From DATKQJ01 sp035534295 (GTDB taxonomy: Bacteria > Chloroflexota > Dormibacteria > Dormibacterales > Dormibacteraceae), in assembly GCA_035534295.1 (NCBI GenBank), contig DATLSE010000006.1, forward strand, positions 48,116 to 112,115: DNA of 64,000 nucleotides, written 5' to 3'. Numbering within the stretch: the stretch's first letter is position 1; each line of letters opens with the position of its first letter. The translations under genes and the position numbers were made by a program. Positions 25,168-32,771 of this stretch are shown here, piece after piece. The notes below the pieces were generated by a model that saw only the letters and a program-made list of their open reading frames with translations, was not told the DNA's origin and searched no databases.

Positions 25168-27360
25168 CTACTCGGTCGCGCCCGACCCAGGGCCAGGGTC
25201 CAGCGCGGCGGCGACATAAACGGCGATGTCGTCCACCGCGATCCTCTCCCCGAGCTGCTGCGAGGCGATCCCTTCGTCAAACATGGCCAGACAGAACGGA
25301 CACGCCGTCGCCACCTTGGCGGCGCTGGTGTCCACCGCCTGCTGCACGCGGACCTGGTTGACGCGCGGCTGGCTCTCCTCCATCCACATGCGCCCACCGC
25401 CCGCTCCGCAGCACATGCCCTCTGACTTGTTCTGGGCCATCTCCACCAGCTTCAGACCGGGTATCCGCTCGAGGATGTCTCGGGGGGGCGCGAAAACGCC
25501 GTTCCACCGCCCCAGATAACAGGAGTCGTGGTAGGTCAGCGTGGTCTCCAGGGGCTTGGTCAGGCGCAGGCGGCCATCCTTCAGGAGCTGATCGATCAGC
25601 TGCGTGTGATGAATAACCTCGTAGTTCCCACCGAAGTCGGGGTACTCGTTGGCGATGGTATTAAAGCAGTGCGGGCAGGACGCGATGAGCCGGCGCACGC
25701 GATTCCGATTCAGCATCGCCACGTTCTCTCGGGCCCGCTCCTGGAACAGATATTCGTTCCCGATCCGGCGCGCGGGATCTCCGGTGCATTTCTCCTCCGC
25801 CCCCAGAATCGCGAAATTCACTCCCCCCGCCTTGAGGATTTGGACCAGAGCCGTGGCAATGGTTCGGGCTCGGTCGTCGAACGAGCCCGCACACCCGAGC
25901 CAGTACACGTACTCGGCCTCGGGGTGGTCGACAATCAGGGGGACCCCCAATTCCTTGGCCCAGTCGGCCCGGGTTTGTTGGGGCAGGCCGTAGGGATTGG
26001 CGGTGCTCTCAATGTTTCTGAGCGCCGTCTCAGCCTGCTTGGGCATCCGGGATTGGTCCAGCACCAGGTGCCGGCGCATGTCGATGATCTTGGGCACGTG
26101 CTCGATGAAAACCGGGCACTGATCCTGACAGGCGCCACAGGTGGTGCACGACCAAAGCGTCTCCTCGTTGATCGTGCCGCCGATCAGGGGTCGCTCGCCA
26201 CCGCTTTTTACCACCGCCCGGTCCACCTCCTCGGGCGAGAGCCAGGAGGGCTGGAAATGGCCAGGGTACGGGCCCGTCGAACCCGGCGCGCCGTGGCCCC
26301 CGGTCACCCACAGCGTGGCCGAGCGAGGCTCGTCGGGCAGACTTCTGATTCCAAGTGCGTCGTGGCTGCCGTGGTTGTAGCCACCGGCCAGGCGCTCGTG
26401 GGCGTCGTCGCGGAGATCGGTTATGAGCGTCTTGGGCGAAAGCGGCTTGCCGGTGTTGAAGGCTGGGCAGAAGTCCTGGCAACGCCCGCATTCGGTGCAG
26501 GTGCTGAGGTCCAGCAGATCCTTCCATGAAAAGTCCTCGAGCGTTCCCGCTCCAAACCGCACCGACGCTGGGTCGGACGCGTTCATGACCGCCTCGATGT
26601 CCAGGGGGCGGAGCCGACCCTTCGGCTTGAGGTTGGCCAAGTAGACGTTCGGAGCGCTGGTGACGATGTGCAGGTGTTTGCTGTAGCCGAGGTAGACCAG
26701 GAACCCGAAAACCAACCCCAGATGAAGCCAGAAGAAGGCCGCGTGGACGAACGTCAGAGTCAGACTGTGCGCCCCCAGCGACTCGAACGGCCGGGCCCAC
26801 AGAGATGCGACCGGACGCCAGGCGGCCATCGCCTCGGGGCTTGCCTGCGCAATCTTGGTGGCGTAGTTGATCTCCATGGCGGTGACCAGGGCCAGAATCC
26901 AGACCAAGATCAAAAGAGCGTCGCCGTGATGACTGCCTCGGAATCGGCGGGGGTTGACGATGAGCCGGTTGGCCAGCGCCATCACCACGCCCACGGTCAC
27001 GCAGACGTAGAAGGTGTCCTGTAGAAGTGCGATCGGTCCCGCCAGAGGGACCCGGTCGAACCGAAAGCCGACGAAGACCGCCTCCAGCACGGCCTGCGCA
27101 ATGGCGGTGAGCAGGGCCAGAAAGCCGTAGAAGATGAGCAGGTGGAGAATCCCGGCATAGGGACGCCTCAGCATTCGAGCCTGGCCCAGAACGTAGACCG
27201 CAACGTTCCGCAGTCTCAGCCCCACCTGGTCGGTGCGAGCATCGGCCGGCCTGGCGGCGCGAGCCGCGGCGCTGAAGCGGCGAACGCGCCGACCGGTGAG
27301 CGCAAGCGACGCCGCCACGATCAACAACAGCGCCACCGGACTGGCTAGGGATTGCGTCAT
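25168..27360 (-). CDS. Membrane Fe-S oxidoreductase, EtfD/HdrD-like
   Basis: A 730-residue protein. Residues 1-250 form about six membrane helices like the b-type heme subunit NarI/HdrE (LLIFYGFLALLTAIAQAVLEAVFVGF, WLHLGLVFGFLVYLGYSKHLHI). Then come two [4Fe-4S] motifs, CTECGRCQDFCPAFN and CTTCGACQDQCPVF. The C-terminal part has two CCG domains (YWLGCAGSFDDRA with EKCTGD; YHDSCYLGRWNGVF with GMCCGAGGGRMW). This layout matches the mycobacterial EtfD group, which passes electrons from ETF to menaquinone. Two acyl-CoA dehydrogenases and a full menaquinone locus in this window support that role (inference). The ATG has GGAGG 10 nt upstream and overlaps the stop of a short upstream ORF; an in-frame ATG at 27459 is an alternative. 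Confidence 0.88.
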   Translation of the reverse strand: MTQSLASPVALLLIVAASLALTGRRVRRFSAAARAARPADARTDQVGLRLRNVAVYVLGQARMLRRPYAGILHLLIFYGFLALLTAIAQAVLEAVFVGFRFDRVPLAGPIALLQDTFYVCVTVGVVMALANRLIVNPRRFRGSHHGDALLILVWILALVTAMEINYATKIAQASPEAMAAWRPVASLWARPFESLGAHSLTLTFVHAAFFWLHLGLVFGFLVYLGYSKHLHIVTSAPNVYLANLKPKGRLRPLDIEAVMNASDPASVRFGAGTLEDFSWKDLLDLSTCTECGRCQDFCPAFNTGKPLSPKTLITDLRDDAHERLAGGYNHGSHDALGIRSLPDEPRSATLWVTGGHGAPGSTGPYPGHFQPSWLSPEEVDRAVVKSGGERPLIGGTINEETLWSCTTCGACQDQCPVFIEHVPKIIDMRRHLVLDQSRMPKQAETALRNIESTANPYGLPQQTRADWAKELGVPLIVDHPEAEYVYWLGCAGSFDDRARTIATALVQILKAGGVNFAILGAEEKCTGDPARRIGNEYLFQERARENVAMLNRNRVRRLIASCPHCFNTIANEYPDFGGNYEVIHHTQLIDQLLKDGRLRLTKPLETTLTYHDSCYLGRWNGVFAPPRDILERIPGLKLVEMAQNKSEGMCCGAGGGRMWMEESQPRVNQVRVQQAVDTSAAKVATACPFCLAMFDEGIASQQLGERIAVDDIAVYVAAALDPGPGSGATE

Positions 27361-27467
27361 CTTTGACCCGCCTCCGCCCCCCTCGGGGCCAGATCTCGGC
27401 CGCCGGTTTCGTCGACTGGCCCCCCCGGCACGAGTGCTGACGCCCCGGCGCGCCGGCATTGCGTCAC
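27357..27467 (-). CDS. Putative leaderless 36-codon ORF coupled to the EtfD-like gene
   Basis: GTG (complement of 27465-27467) lies 7 nt after TAGTAT (27475-27480), the leaderless spacing seen at many genes here. The frame runs 36 codons and its TGA overlaps the ATG of the EtfD-like gene (ATGA). The peptide is Arg/Gly/Ala-rich (starts MTQCRRAGASALV) without a recognised motif. It may be a translated leader that couples initiation of the downstream gene. Alternatively the downstream gene starts at ATG 27459 and this ORF is not translated. The rest of the gap to the next gene (27481-27631) holds nothing I can name. Confidence 0.35.
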   Translation of the reverse strand: MTQCRRAGASALVPGGPVDETGGRDLAPRGAEAGQR

Positions 27468-27631
27468 CGCCCAGATACTAGCCGGCTTTGGCGCGGGGCC
27501 GACGATAAGTCGACCAGGGTCTGCCGGCGCGGGTTGTGACCCTAACCTGCCGCGATCGCCCGGGACCCGGACTCCCTCCCCGGCCGCCGACCGGCCCACA
27601 CCTGGCTTCACCCCGGCCCCCTGCGCACTCG

Positions 27632-28771
27632 CTACGAGCTCGCTACCGTCGGTTGTGGTTCCGGCGCCGCGTCCAGTTCGACAACCTCTCCAGTCTTTGC
27701 GGCGCGGTCGATCGCCAGGCAGAGGTCGAGGACGCGCGCGGCGTGCCGGGCCGTTGCCAGGACTGGGTGCGCCTGCCGGCTGATGACGCTGCCGACAAAG
27801 GCATCGGTCTCCTCCCGCATCGGTCCGTGCAGCGATCCGAGCGCCCAGTCGCCAGGCATGGCGGAGCCCAAAAAGCCGACGTTGGAGCTGTGCTGCGGGG
27901 TGTACGGCGCCGGTATCGGGTGCGAGGAGACGAGGACGGACTCGCGGTGCCCATCCTCAATCGATAGACAACCATCGCGCCCGAAGAGTTCGATCGCCAT
28001 CTGGGCCGTCGCCGCAGGATGGAATTCTGGCGGTTCCCAGCTGACGCCGACCGTGGCCACACAGCCCCGACTCAGCTTGACCACGGCCCAAGTCGAGTCG
28101 TGCACCCCATAGCGCTCCATGAACGCACCCTCCGCGCCCACCGCACACAGCCGCAGCGGCTCATAGCCCTCGAGATACCAGAGCAGGAGGTCGATGACGT
28201 AGGTCAGAGTGTTGATCGAGGGCGAAGTGCCTCTCGAGCGCTCCATCACGGACTGCCCGACTGCGCGCGTGACCACGATCTTGCCCAGTGCCGTCGTGAG
28301 CTCCCCCAGTCGGCCCAAATCGATCTGCTCTCGAGCGTTCATGTAGCGACGCCGGAATCTCTGCGTATAGCCGACGAACACAGGGACCCCGCGCCTCTCT
28401 GCCGCATCGATCAGGATCTGCGCCTCGGTGGGCTTGACCACGAACGGCTTCTCTACAAGCAGAGGCTTGCCCAGCTCGATAGCGGCCATGCTGGGCGCAA
28501 AGTGGTCGTCCTCGCCACTGGCGACAATGACGGCGTCCACCTCGTCTAGCCCGATGGCCCGGAGATGATCGGTCCCCCAGTACGCCGCCCCGATCTCCCC
28601 TGCCACGGCCCGAGCTCGCTCCTCGACCAGGTCGCAGACGGCGATGAAGCCGACCGCTGGATTCCGCGCCAGAACAGTGGCGCGCAGGCGGCCGATGGTA
28701 CCGCTGCCAATGACGGCGACTCCGAGCGGACGACGGACGGACGCTCCTTCACCCCTGCGCTCGATCTTCAC
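27632..28771 (-). CDS. Gfo/Idh/MocA-family NAD(P)-dependent oxidoreductase
   Basis: A 379-residue protein with an N-terminal Rossmann domain (VAVIGSGTIGRLRATVLARNP; VDAVIVASGEDDHFAPSMAAIELGKPLLVEKPFV) and the family's C-terminal alpha/beta domain. The EKP motif (catalytic Lys) is intact, followed by VGYTQRFRRRYMNAR, as in myo-inositol 2-dehydrogenase-like members. The substrate is probably a sugar or cyclitol but cannot be told. Start is GTG with SD GAGG 7 nt upstream. The gene is isolated, its base composition looks somewhat less GC-rich than its neighbours, and it is flanked by gene-poor DNA with a possible IS-end relic, so recent acquisition is possible. Confidence 0.88.
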   Translation of the reverse strand: MKIERRGEGASVRRPLGVAVIGSGTIGRLRATVLARNPAVGFIAVCDLVEERARAVAGEIGAAYWGTDHLRAIGLDEVDAVIVASGEDDHFAPSMAAIELGKPLLVEKPFVVKPTEAQILIDAAERRGVPVFVGYTQRFRRRYMNAREQIDLGRLGELTTALGKIVVTRAVGQSVMERSRGTSPSINTLTYVIDLLLWYLEGYEPLRLCAVGAEGAFMERYGVHDSTWAVVKLSRGCVATVGVSWEPPEFHPAATAQMAIELFGRDGCLSIEDGHRESVLVSSHPIPAPYTPQHSSNVGFLGSAMPGDWALGSLHGPMREETDAFVGSVISRQAHPVLATARHAARVLDLCLAIDRAAKTGEVVELDAAPEPQPTVASS

Positions 28772-28841
28772 GCTTGACCTCGCCCTCCCTGTGTCATGCG
28801 ATGGCCGATAGTTTCACGTTTCCCCCCCGCGCTAGCGGTCC

Positions 28842-28894
28842 TGGGCCGGCTCAAGATGGGCCGGACGCCTGGGCCAGCCCCCAAAGTGGGCCGG
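28842..28894. repeat. Four short direct repeats TGGGCC(G/A)G, possible IS-end relic
   Basis: Copies start at 28842, 28857, 28870 (with A in place of G) and 28887, spaced 13-17 bp, each in a GGGCC context with nearby CAAG/CAAA. Multiple short repeats of this kind are typical of IS21-family ends, but no transposase fragment is present. The rest of 28772-29150 (379 bp) is non-coding as far as I can see: it is comparatively AT-rich around 28950-29060, and its last 14 bp contain the coaE -10 box. Confidence 0.3.
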
Positions 28895-29150
28895 GCGGGG
28901 CGTCCGCGTCGAATTCACCCCCCGGTCCGGCTCGGCCAGCATGAGGCTGAATGTTTTTTCACTTTCACAACCCACCGGGTATATGGCCCCATGATGGCCG
29001 AGGCGCGACGATCTTGGTCTTTAAAAGTTGCATTTCTAACTAGCTGCGGCGCTGGAATTGGCCGAGGCCGGGCAGAATCCAGCAAGCTTGGGGCGCGGCG
29101 GACGGTGGAGAGCAGACGCCCCCTGGGCGACGGACGCATAATCCGGCCTG

Positions 29151-29774
29151 ATGGACGTGGTCGGCCTGACCGGCGGCATCGGCAGCGGCAAGAGCACGGT
29201 CGGAGCAATCCTGTCCGGGATCGGCGTCCAGGTGATCGACCTGGACCAGGTGGCGCGGGAGCTCCAGGCGCCGGGGAGCCCGGTCCTGGCCGCCATCGCA
29301 TCAGCGTTCGGCCCCGCGATCCTGACCGACGCAGGTGAGCTCGACCGCGCCGCGCTGGCGGGGCGGGTGTTCGGCCAGCCCGCCGATCTGGAGCACCTCA
29401 ACGCCATCGTCCACCCGGCGGTCGAGCAGCGCCTCGATCAGCTCCGGGCGGAGGCTGCGGCCGAGGGCACCGATGTCCTGGTGGTCGAATCCCCGCTCCT
29501 GTTTGAATCCGGCCGCCGGGACCGCTACGCGGCGGTGATCCTGGTCCAGAGCTCGCAGCCGGTCCGGCTCCAGCGCCTGATCAAGGTCCGTGGCATGAGC
29601 CCAGAGGCGGCCCAGGCCCGCATCGCATCGCAACTTCCTGACCCGGAGCGGCTGGGTCGCACCCCCTACGTGGTCCTGAACGAGGGCTCGCTGGAGCAGT
29701 TGCGCCAGGACACGCTCAAGCTCTGGTCCGATCTTCGCCGGCGCCTGGATCGGAGCCGGGGACAGCGGGCCTAG
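29151..29774 (+). CDS. coaE: Dephospho-CoA kinase
   Basis: A 207-residue P-loop kinase starting MDVVGLTGGIGSGKSTV (Walker A at residues 8-15), then VIDLDQVARELQAPGSP with the conserved D-x-D substrate motif, ALAGRVFGQPADLEHLNAIVHPAVEQRL, VVESPLLFESGRRDRYAAVILV and QSSQPVRLQRLIKVRGMSPEAAQARIASQ in the lid. It catalyses the last step of CoA synthesis, phosphorylating the ribose 3'-OH. The mRNA is probably leaderless (CATAAT at 29137-29142, 8 nt before ATG, no SD). Its 3' end overlaps the convergent 67-aa ORF by 4 bp. Confidence 0.95.
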   Translation: MDVVGLTGGIGSGKSTVGAILSGIGVQVIDLDQVARELQAPGSPVLAAIASAFGPAILTDAGELDRAALAGRVFGQPADLEHLNAIVHPAVEQRLDQLRAEAAAEGTDVLVVESPLLFESGRRDRYAAVILVQSSQPVRLQRLIKVRGMSPEAAQARIASQLPDPERLGRTPYVVLNEGSLEQLRQDTLKLWSDLRRRLDRSRGQRA

Positions 29775-29974
29775 CGAGCGGCGGAGGCGGGGGTCGAGAC
29801 CGCGGCCGAACTGGCAGCGCGGGGCGAGCTGGCCAGAGCGGAGGCCGGAAGCGTAGATCCGGCCGCACCGTGATTGCCGAAATAGAGCGCGATCGGGATC
29901 ACCAGCGCGCCCAGTAGAACGGTCAACACGAAGGTCACCGCGCCCCACTCACGGCGCCACTGGAACGAGGTCAC
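29771..29974 (-). CDS. Small single-pass membrane protein, unknown
   Basis: A 67-residue ORF. A short basic N-terminus (SFQWRREWG) precedes one hydrophobic helix (AVTFVLTVLLGALVIPIALYFG, about residues 11-32), then an Ala/Ser/Pro-rich tail, a layout typical of small envelope proteins with an extracytoplasmic linker. No family recognised. It lies 13 bp downstream of another small gene on the same strand, probably co-transcribed. Start is GTG; the 3' end meets coaE tail to tail. Confidence 0.55.
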   Translation of the reverse strand: MTSFQWRREWGAVTFVLTVLLGALVIPIALYFGNHGAAGSTLPASALASSPRAASSAAVSTPASAAR

Positions 29975-29987
29975 GCGCGCCCTACGC

Positions 29988-30242
29988 TCAGTCCGGTGAT
30001 GGTTCGCCTTCCTTGCGGCGCTGGTTCAGCAGGCGCAGGAAGTCCTGAGCCCGAGCCAGCGCCTTCCAGCGCTCGGGAAAGAAGTCCTGGGCCAGGATGT
30101 CGCGGTTGGGCAGCTGATAGACGGTGACGCACCACTTGCTCAGAGTGCGCGCGACCTCAACCTCGAAGTCGTGCTCCGAGGTTTCATACCGCACCACGCG
30201 GTCGTCGTCAAAACGCCGTCTGCCTGATACTGCCATAGCCAA
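29988..30242 (-). CDS. Small hypothetical protein (84 aa)
   Basis: A soluble, charged protein (FDDDRVVRYETSEHDFEVEVARTL, CVTVYQLPNRDILAQDFFPERWKALARAQDFLRLLNQRRK), apparently beta-strands then an amphipathic C-terminal helix. I do not recognise the family. A near-consensus promoter lies upstream, so it is very likely expressed and heads the two-gene unit with the small membrane protein. The first ATG (MAMAVSGRRR) is used; an internal ATG two codons later is equally possible. Confidence 0.6.
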   Translation of the reverse strand: MAMAVSGRRRFDDDRVVRYETSEHDFEVEVARTLSKWCVTVYQLPNRDILAQDFFPERWKALARAQDFLRLLNQRRKEGEPSPD

Positions 30243-30285
30243 ATTTCCTGATCGCAGTTACTCGCTCGCATAGATACGTGACCCG

Positions 30286-30313
30286 ATTATAGCCGCGGTT
30301 TTTGATATCTCCA
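30286..30313 (-). promoter_or_regulatory. Promoter for the 84-aa gene
   Basis: On the minus strand, TATAAT (complement of 30286-30291) is a perfect -10. TGGAGA (complement of 30308-30313) is a 4/6 match to TTGACA with a 16-bp spacer. It predicts a leader of roughly 35 nt before the ATG at 30242, so this is one of the few conventional leadered promoters visible here. Confidence 0.5.
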
Positions 30314-30350
30314 GGCCGCCTTGAGAAGCCCTCAAAGTCCGCCCGAAGGG

Positions 30351-31253
30351 TCAGGCGGGGCCGATCTCCGAAGCCGAGACCAAGTCCCTGATCACCTCCA
30401 GCATCTCCTGCCGAAGATCGGGGCGCTTGAGCGCCAGGGCCAGGTTGGCGCGCAGATATCCGGGCACGGTCCCGGTGTCGTAATGGTCACCTTCGAACTC
30501 GAGCGCCAGAACCCGACCGGAGCCGATCGTGCTCCGGATGGCGTCGGTGAGCTGGATCTCTCCCCCCGCTCCGCGCTCGGTCTGTCCGAGCGCGTCGAAG
30601 ACCGGCGGCGCCAGCACGTAGCGGCCGAAGATGCCGAGATCAGAGGGCGCGTCCTCGGGCTGCGGCTTCTCGACCATGTCCACCACCTCGTGCATCCTTC
30701 CCCGGCTGGATCCGGGCCGGATGACGCCATAGCGTGAGATCTGGGATCGCGCCACCCGGCGGCAGGCGAGTATGGTCGCGCCGGTCTCCAGGTGGGCGTC
30801 GATGAGCTGGCGCAGGCAGGGGACCCCACCCAAGATCACGTCATCGGCCAGGAGCACGGCGCAGGCCTCGCCCTCGACCAGGCGTCGCGCCGTCCAGACC
30901 GCATGGCCAAGCCCCAGGGGCTGCTTCTGCTGCACGTAGGTGATATCGACCTGGTCGCTGAGCTCGTCCACCCGCTGAAGCAGCTCCAGAAGGTCGAATT
31001 TGCCCCGCTCGCGCAGGTAGTGTTCCAGCTCCGCGCTGTGATCGAAATGGTCGACGATGGCGCGCTTGCCGCCGCCGGTGACCATGAATACCTGCTCGAT
31101 GCCGGAGGCGATTGCCTCCTCCACGCCGTACTGGATGGTGGGCTTGTCGAGGAGGGGCAACATCTCCTTGGGCTGAGCCTTGGTCACAGGTAGAAACCTG
31201 GTGCCCAACCCGGCGGCGGGGAATATGGCCTTACGAACCCGGCGGGCGCCCAT
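30351..31253 (-). CDS. galU: UTP-glucose-1-phosphate uridylyltransferase
   Basis: A 300-residue nucleotidyltransferase with RKAIFPAAGLGTRFLPVTKAQPKEMLPLLDKPTIQYGVEEAIASGIEQVFMVTGGGKRAIVDHFD, then YVQQKQPLGLGHAVWTAR, LLADDVILGG, IRPGSSRGRMHEVVDMVEKPQPEDAPSDLGIFGRYVL and GEIQLTDAI. It makes UDP-glucose for cell-wall and exopolysaccharide precursors, in line with the LCP and O-antigen-ligase-like genes. The frame opens at TTG 31262, but that codon overlaps the likely -10 TAACAT (31262-31267); ATG 31253, 8 nt downstream of the box, is preferred. Confidence 0.94.
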   Translation of the reverse strand: MGARRVRKAIFPAAGLGTRFLPVTKAQPKEMLPLLDKPTIQYGVEEAIASGIEQVFMVTGGGKRAIVDHFDHSAELEHYLRERGKFDLLELLQRVDELSDQVDITYVQQKQPLGLGHAVWTARRLVEGEACAVLLADDVILGGVPCLRQLIDAHLETGATILACRRVARSQISRYGVIRPGSSRGRMHEVVDMVEKPQPEDAPSDLGIFGRYVLAPPVFDALGQTERGAGGEIQLTDAIRSTIGSGRVLALEFEGDHYDTGTVPGYLRANLALALKRPDLRQEMLEVIRDLVSASEIGPA

Positions 31254-31278
31254 CGCGGCCAATGTTATCCAGACCTCG

Positions 31279-31494
31279 TCATCGGGGCCCGGGGCCGGGT
31301 GCGGGCGGTCTTTTGGGGACGGAATCGGGAGCCGCCTTGAGCGCCGACCGCTCCCCTCGCCGCCGGGCGAGGATTAGGGCCAGCGCCCGAAGACCCGGAT
31401 TATCCACCACCATCCGTCCCCGCTCGATCTTCCGAGCCCGCCCCAAAAGGCGGGCACGATCCCGCCCCGAGAGCTGTTCGGCGTCCTCATCCAC
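31279..31494 (-). CDS. Small basic hypothetical protein (71 aa)
   Basis: Starts at GTG with the sequence MDEDAEQLSGRDRARLLGRA, then KIERGRMVVDNPGLRALALILARRRGERSALKAAPDSV and a Pro-rich end. One amphipathic helix and many Arg suggest a small nucleic-acid- or protein-binding protein, but no family is recognised. Support comes from TAGATT (31501-31506) placed 6 nt upstream, the leaderless spacing common here. It is transcribed divergently from the threonine deaminase gene and ends 25 bp before the galU start. Confidence 0.5.
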   Translation of the reverse strand: MDEDAEQLSGRDRARLLGRARKIERGRMVVDNPGLRALALILARRRGERSALKAAPDSVPKRPPAPGPGPR

Positions 31495-31519
31495 AGCTCG
31501 AATCTAAACTTTCCTGACG
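31495..31519. promoter_or_regulatory. Bidirectional micro-promoter between the 71-aa gene and threonine deaminase
   Basis: The two start codons are only 25 bp apart. Minus strand: TAGATT (31501-31506) with 6 nt to GTG. Plus strand: TAAACT (31505-31510) with 9 nt to GTG 31520. The two -10 boxes overlap, and neither gene has an SD, so both mRNAs should be leaderless and may compete for RNA polymerase. Confidence 0.45.
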
Positions 31520-32503
31520 GTGACGGATTCGGGCGCGCAGATTGACGTGGTCACCCCCGAGGCCGTCGAGCAAGCCTCCCGGGACCTGGCTCCATATCTG
31601 GCCCCAACTCCACTCCAGTATTCGCGCGCCTTCACGGCCAAGACCGGGTGCCACGTCAGCATCAAGATCGAGGGCATCCAGCCCACCCGTGCCTTCAAGG
31701 TCCGCGGGGCGCTGAACAAGGTCCTGCGACTCAGTCCGGACGAGCGCGCAGCCGGCCTCATCACCGCCTCGGCCGGCAATCACGGTCTGGGCGTCGCCCA
31801 CGCCGCCCAGGTCTTCCGGGTCCCGGCCACGATCTACGTCCCGGCCAGCGCCAACCAGCTCAAGGTGGAGGCGATCAAGCGCCTGGGCGGGCACGTGATC
31901 ACCCACGGGAGGGATTACCAGGCCGCGTTTGACGAGGCGTGGCGGGTGCAAAACCTGGTCGAGGCCACCTTCGTCCACGCCTTCGACGACCCCGACGTGA
32001 TCGCCGGCCAGGGCACGATCGGGGTCGAACTCCTGGCCCAGGTGCCCGATCTCGACACCGTCCTGGTGCCGGTGGGGGGCGGAGGCCTGATCGCGGGGAT
32101 CTCGCTCTATTTGAAGCAGCGCCTGCCCCAGGTGCAGGTGATCGGGGTCGAGCCGGCGGGCGCGGATGCCCTGGCGCGCTCTCTGGAGCTGGATCGGGTG
32201 GTCACCCTGGAGAGCGTGCAGACCATGGCGGACGGACTCGCCGCCAGCGCCCCCGGGCGCCACACCTTTGAGCTGGCACGGCGCTTCGTCGATCGCATGA
32301 TCCGCGTCTCTGAGGCCGAGATGCTGTCCGCCGTCCGGCTCTTCTTTGAATGGGAGCACCTGCTCGCCGAACCCTCCGGCGCCGCCGCCCTGGCCGCCCT
32401 GCTCTATCACTACGCGCCGGCCTCGGACGAACGGGTGGTGGTCCTGCTCTCCGGCGCCAACATGACCGACGAAGTCATGATCAGAGCTCTGCAGGCGCGC
32501 TAA
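31520..32503 (+). CDS. Threonine ammonia-lyase (biodegradative/short type)
   Basis: A 327-residue fold-type II PLP enzyme. The PLP lysine lies in PTRAFKVRGALNKV, the asparagine loop is TASAGNHGLGVAHAA, the phosphate-binding glycine loop is VPVGGGGLIAGI, and the C-terminal serine-containing motif is VVVLLSGANM. It deaminates threonine to 2-oxobutyrate, a precursor of isoleucine or of propionyl-CoA. At 327 aa it has only the catalytic domain and lacks the ACT-like regulatory C-terminus of IlvA; a stand-alone RAM-domain gene follows 40 bp downstream. Serine/threonine dehydratase or racemase side activities are possible. Confidence 0.9.
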   Translation: MTDSGAQIDVVTPEAVEQASRDLAPYLAPTPLQYSRAFTAKTGCHVSIKIEGIQPTRAFKVRGALNKVLRLSPDERAAGLITASAGNHGLGVAHAAQVFRVPATIYVPASANQLKVEAIKRLGGHVITHGRDYQAAFDEAWRVQNLVEATFVHAFDDPDVIAGQGTIGVELLAQVPDLDTVLVPVGGGGLIAGISLYLKQRLPQVQVIGVEPAGADALARSLELDRVVTLESVQTMADGLAASAPGRHTFELARRFVDRMIRVSEAEMLSAVRLFFEWEHLLAEPSGAAALAALLYHYAPASDERVVVLLSGANMTDEVMIRALQAR

Positions 32504-32543
32504 TCTAAGCACTGATGCGTCCACTCCCGCTGGAGGTGAGCCC

Positions 32544-32771
32544 ATGAAGGCCTACGTACTCATCAATGCGTCACCGGGGCGGGCGCTGGACGTGGCCCGG
32601 CGGCTGCAGGCTCAGGCAGGAATCAGCGCCGCCGACGCGATCACCGGCGAATATGACGTGATCGCCGTCTGTGAGGCCGCGGACGTGAGCGGCGTCGGGC
32701 AGCTCATCGTGGACAAGATCCAGAGGGTCGAGGGCGTGTTCAAGACCATCACCTGCCTCGTGGTGACCTGA
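32544..32771 (+). CDS. Stand-alone Lrp/AsnC-type RAM (ligand-binding) domain
   Basis: A 75-residue protein consisting only of the RAM/ACT-like betaalphabetabetaalphabeta fold: KAYVLINASPGRALDVARRLQ, GISAADAITGEYDVIAVCEAADVSGVGQLIVDKIQRVEGVFKTITCLVV. The DNA-binding domain of Lrp/AsnC regulators is absent, as in archaeal and bacterial stand-alone RAM proteins that bind amino acids. It has a strong SD (GGAGGTG, 6 nt before ATG) and is probably co-transcribed with the threonine deaminase gene. Binding of an amino acid such as isoleucine or threonine is inferred. The 3' end overlaps the convergent SDR-like gene by 23 bp. Confidence 0.88.
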   Translation: MKAYVLINASPGRALDVARRLQAQAGISAADAITGEYDVIAVCEAADVSGVGQLIVDKIQRVEGVFKTITCLVVT

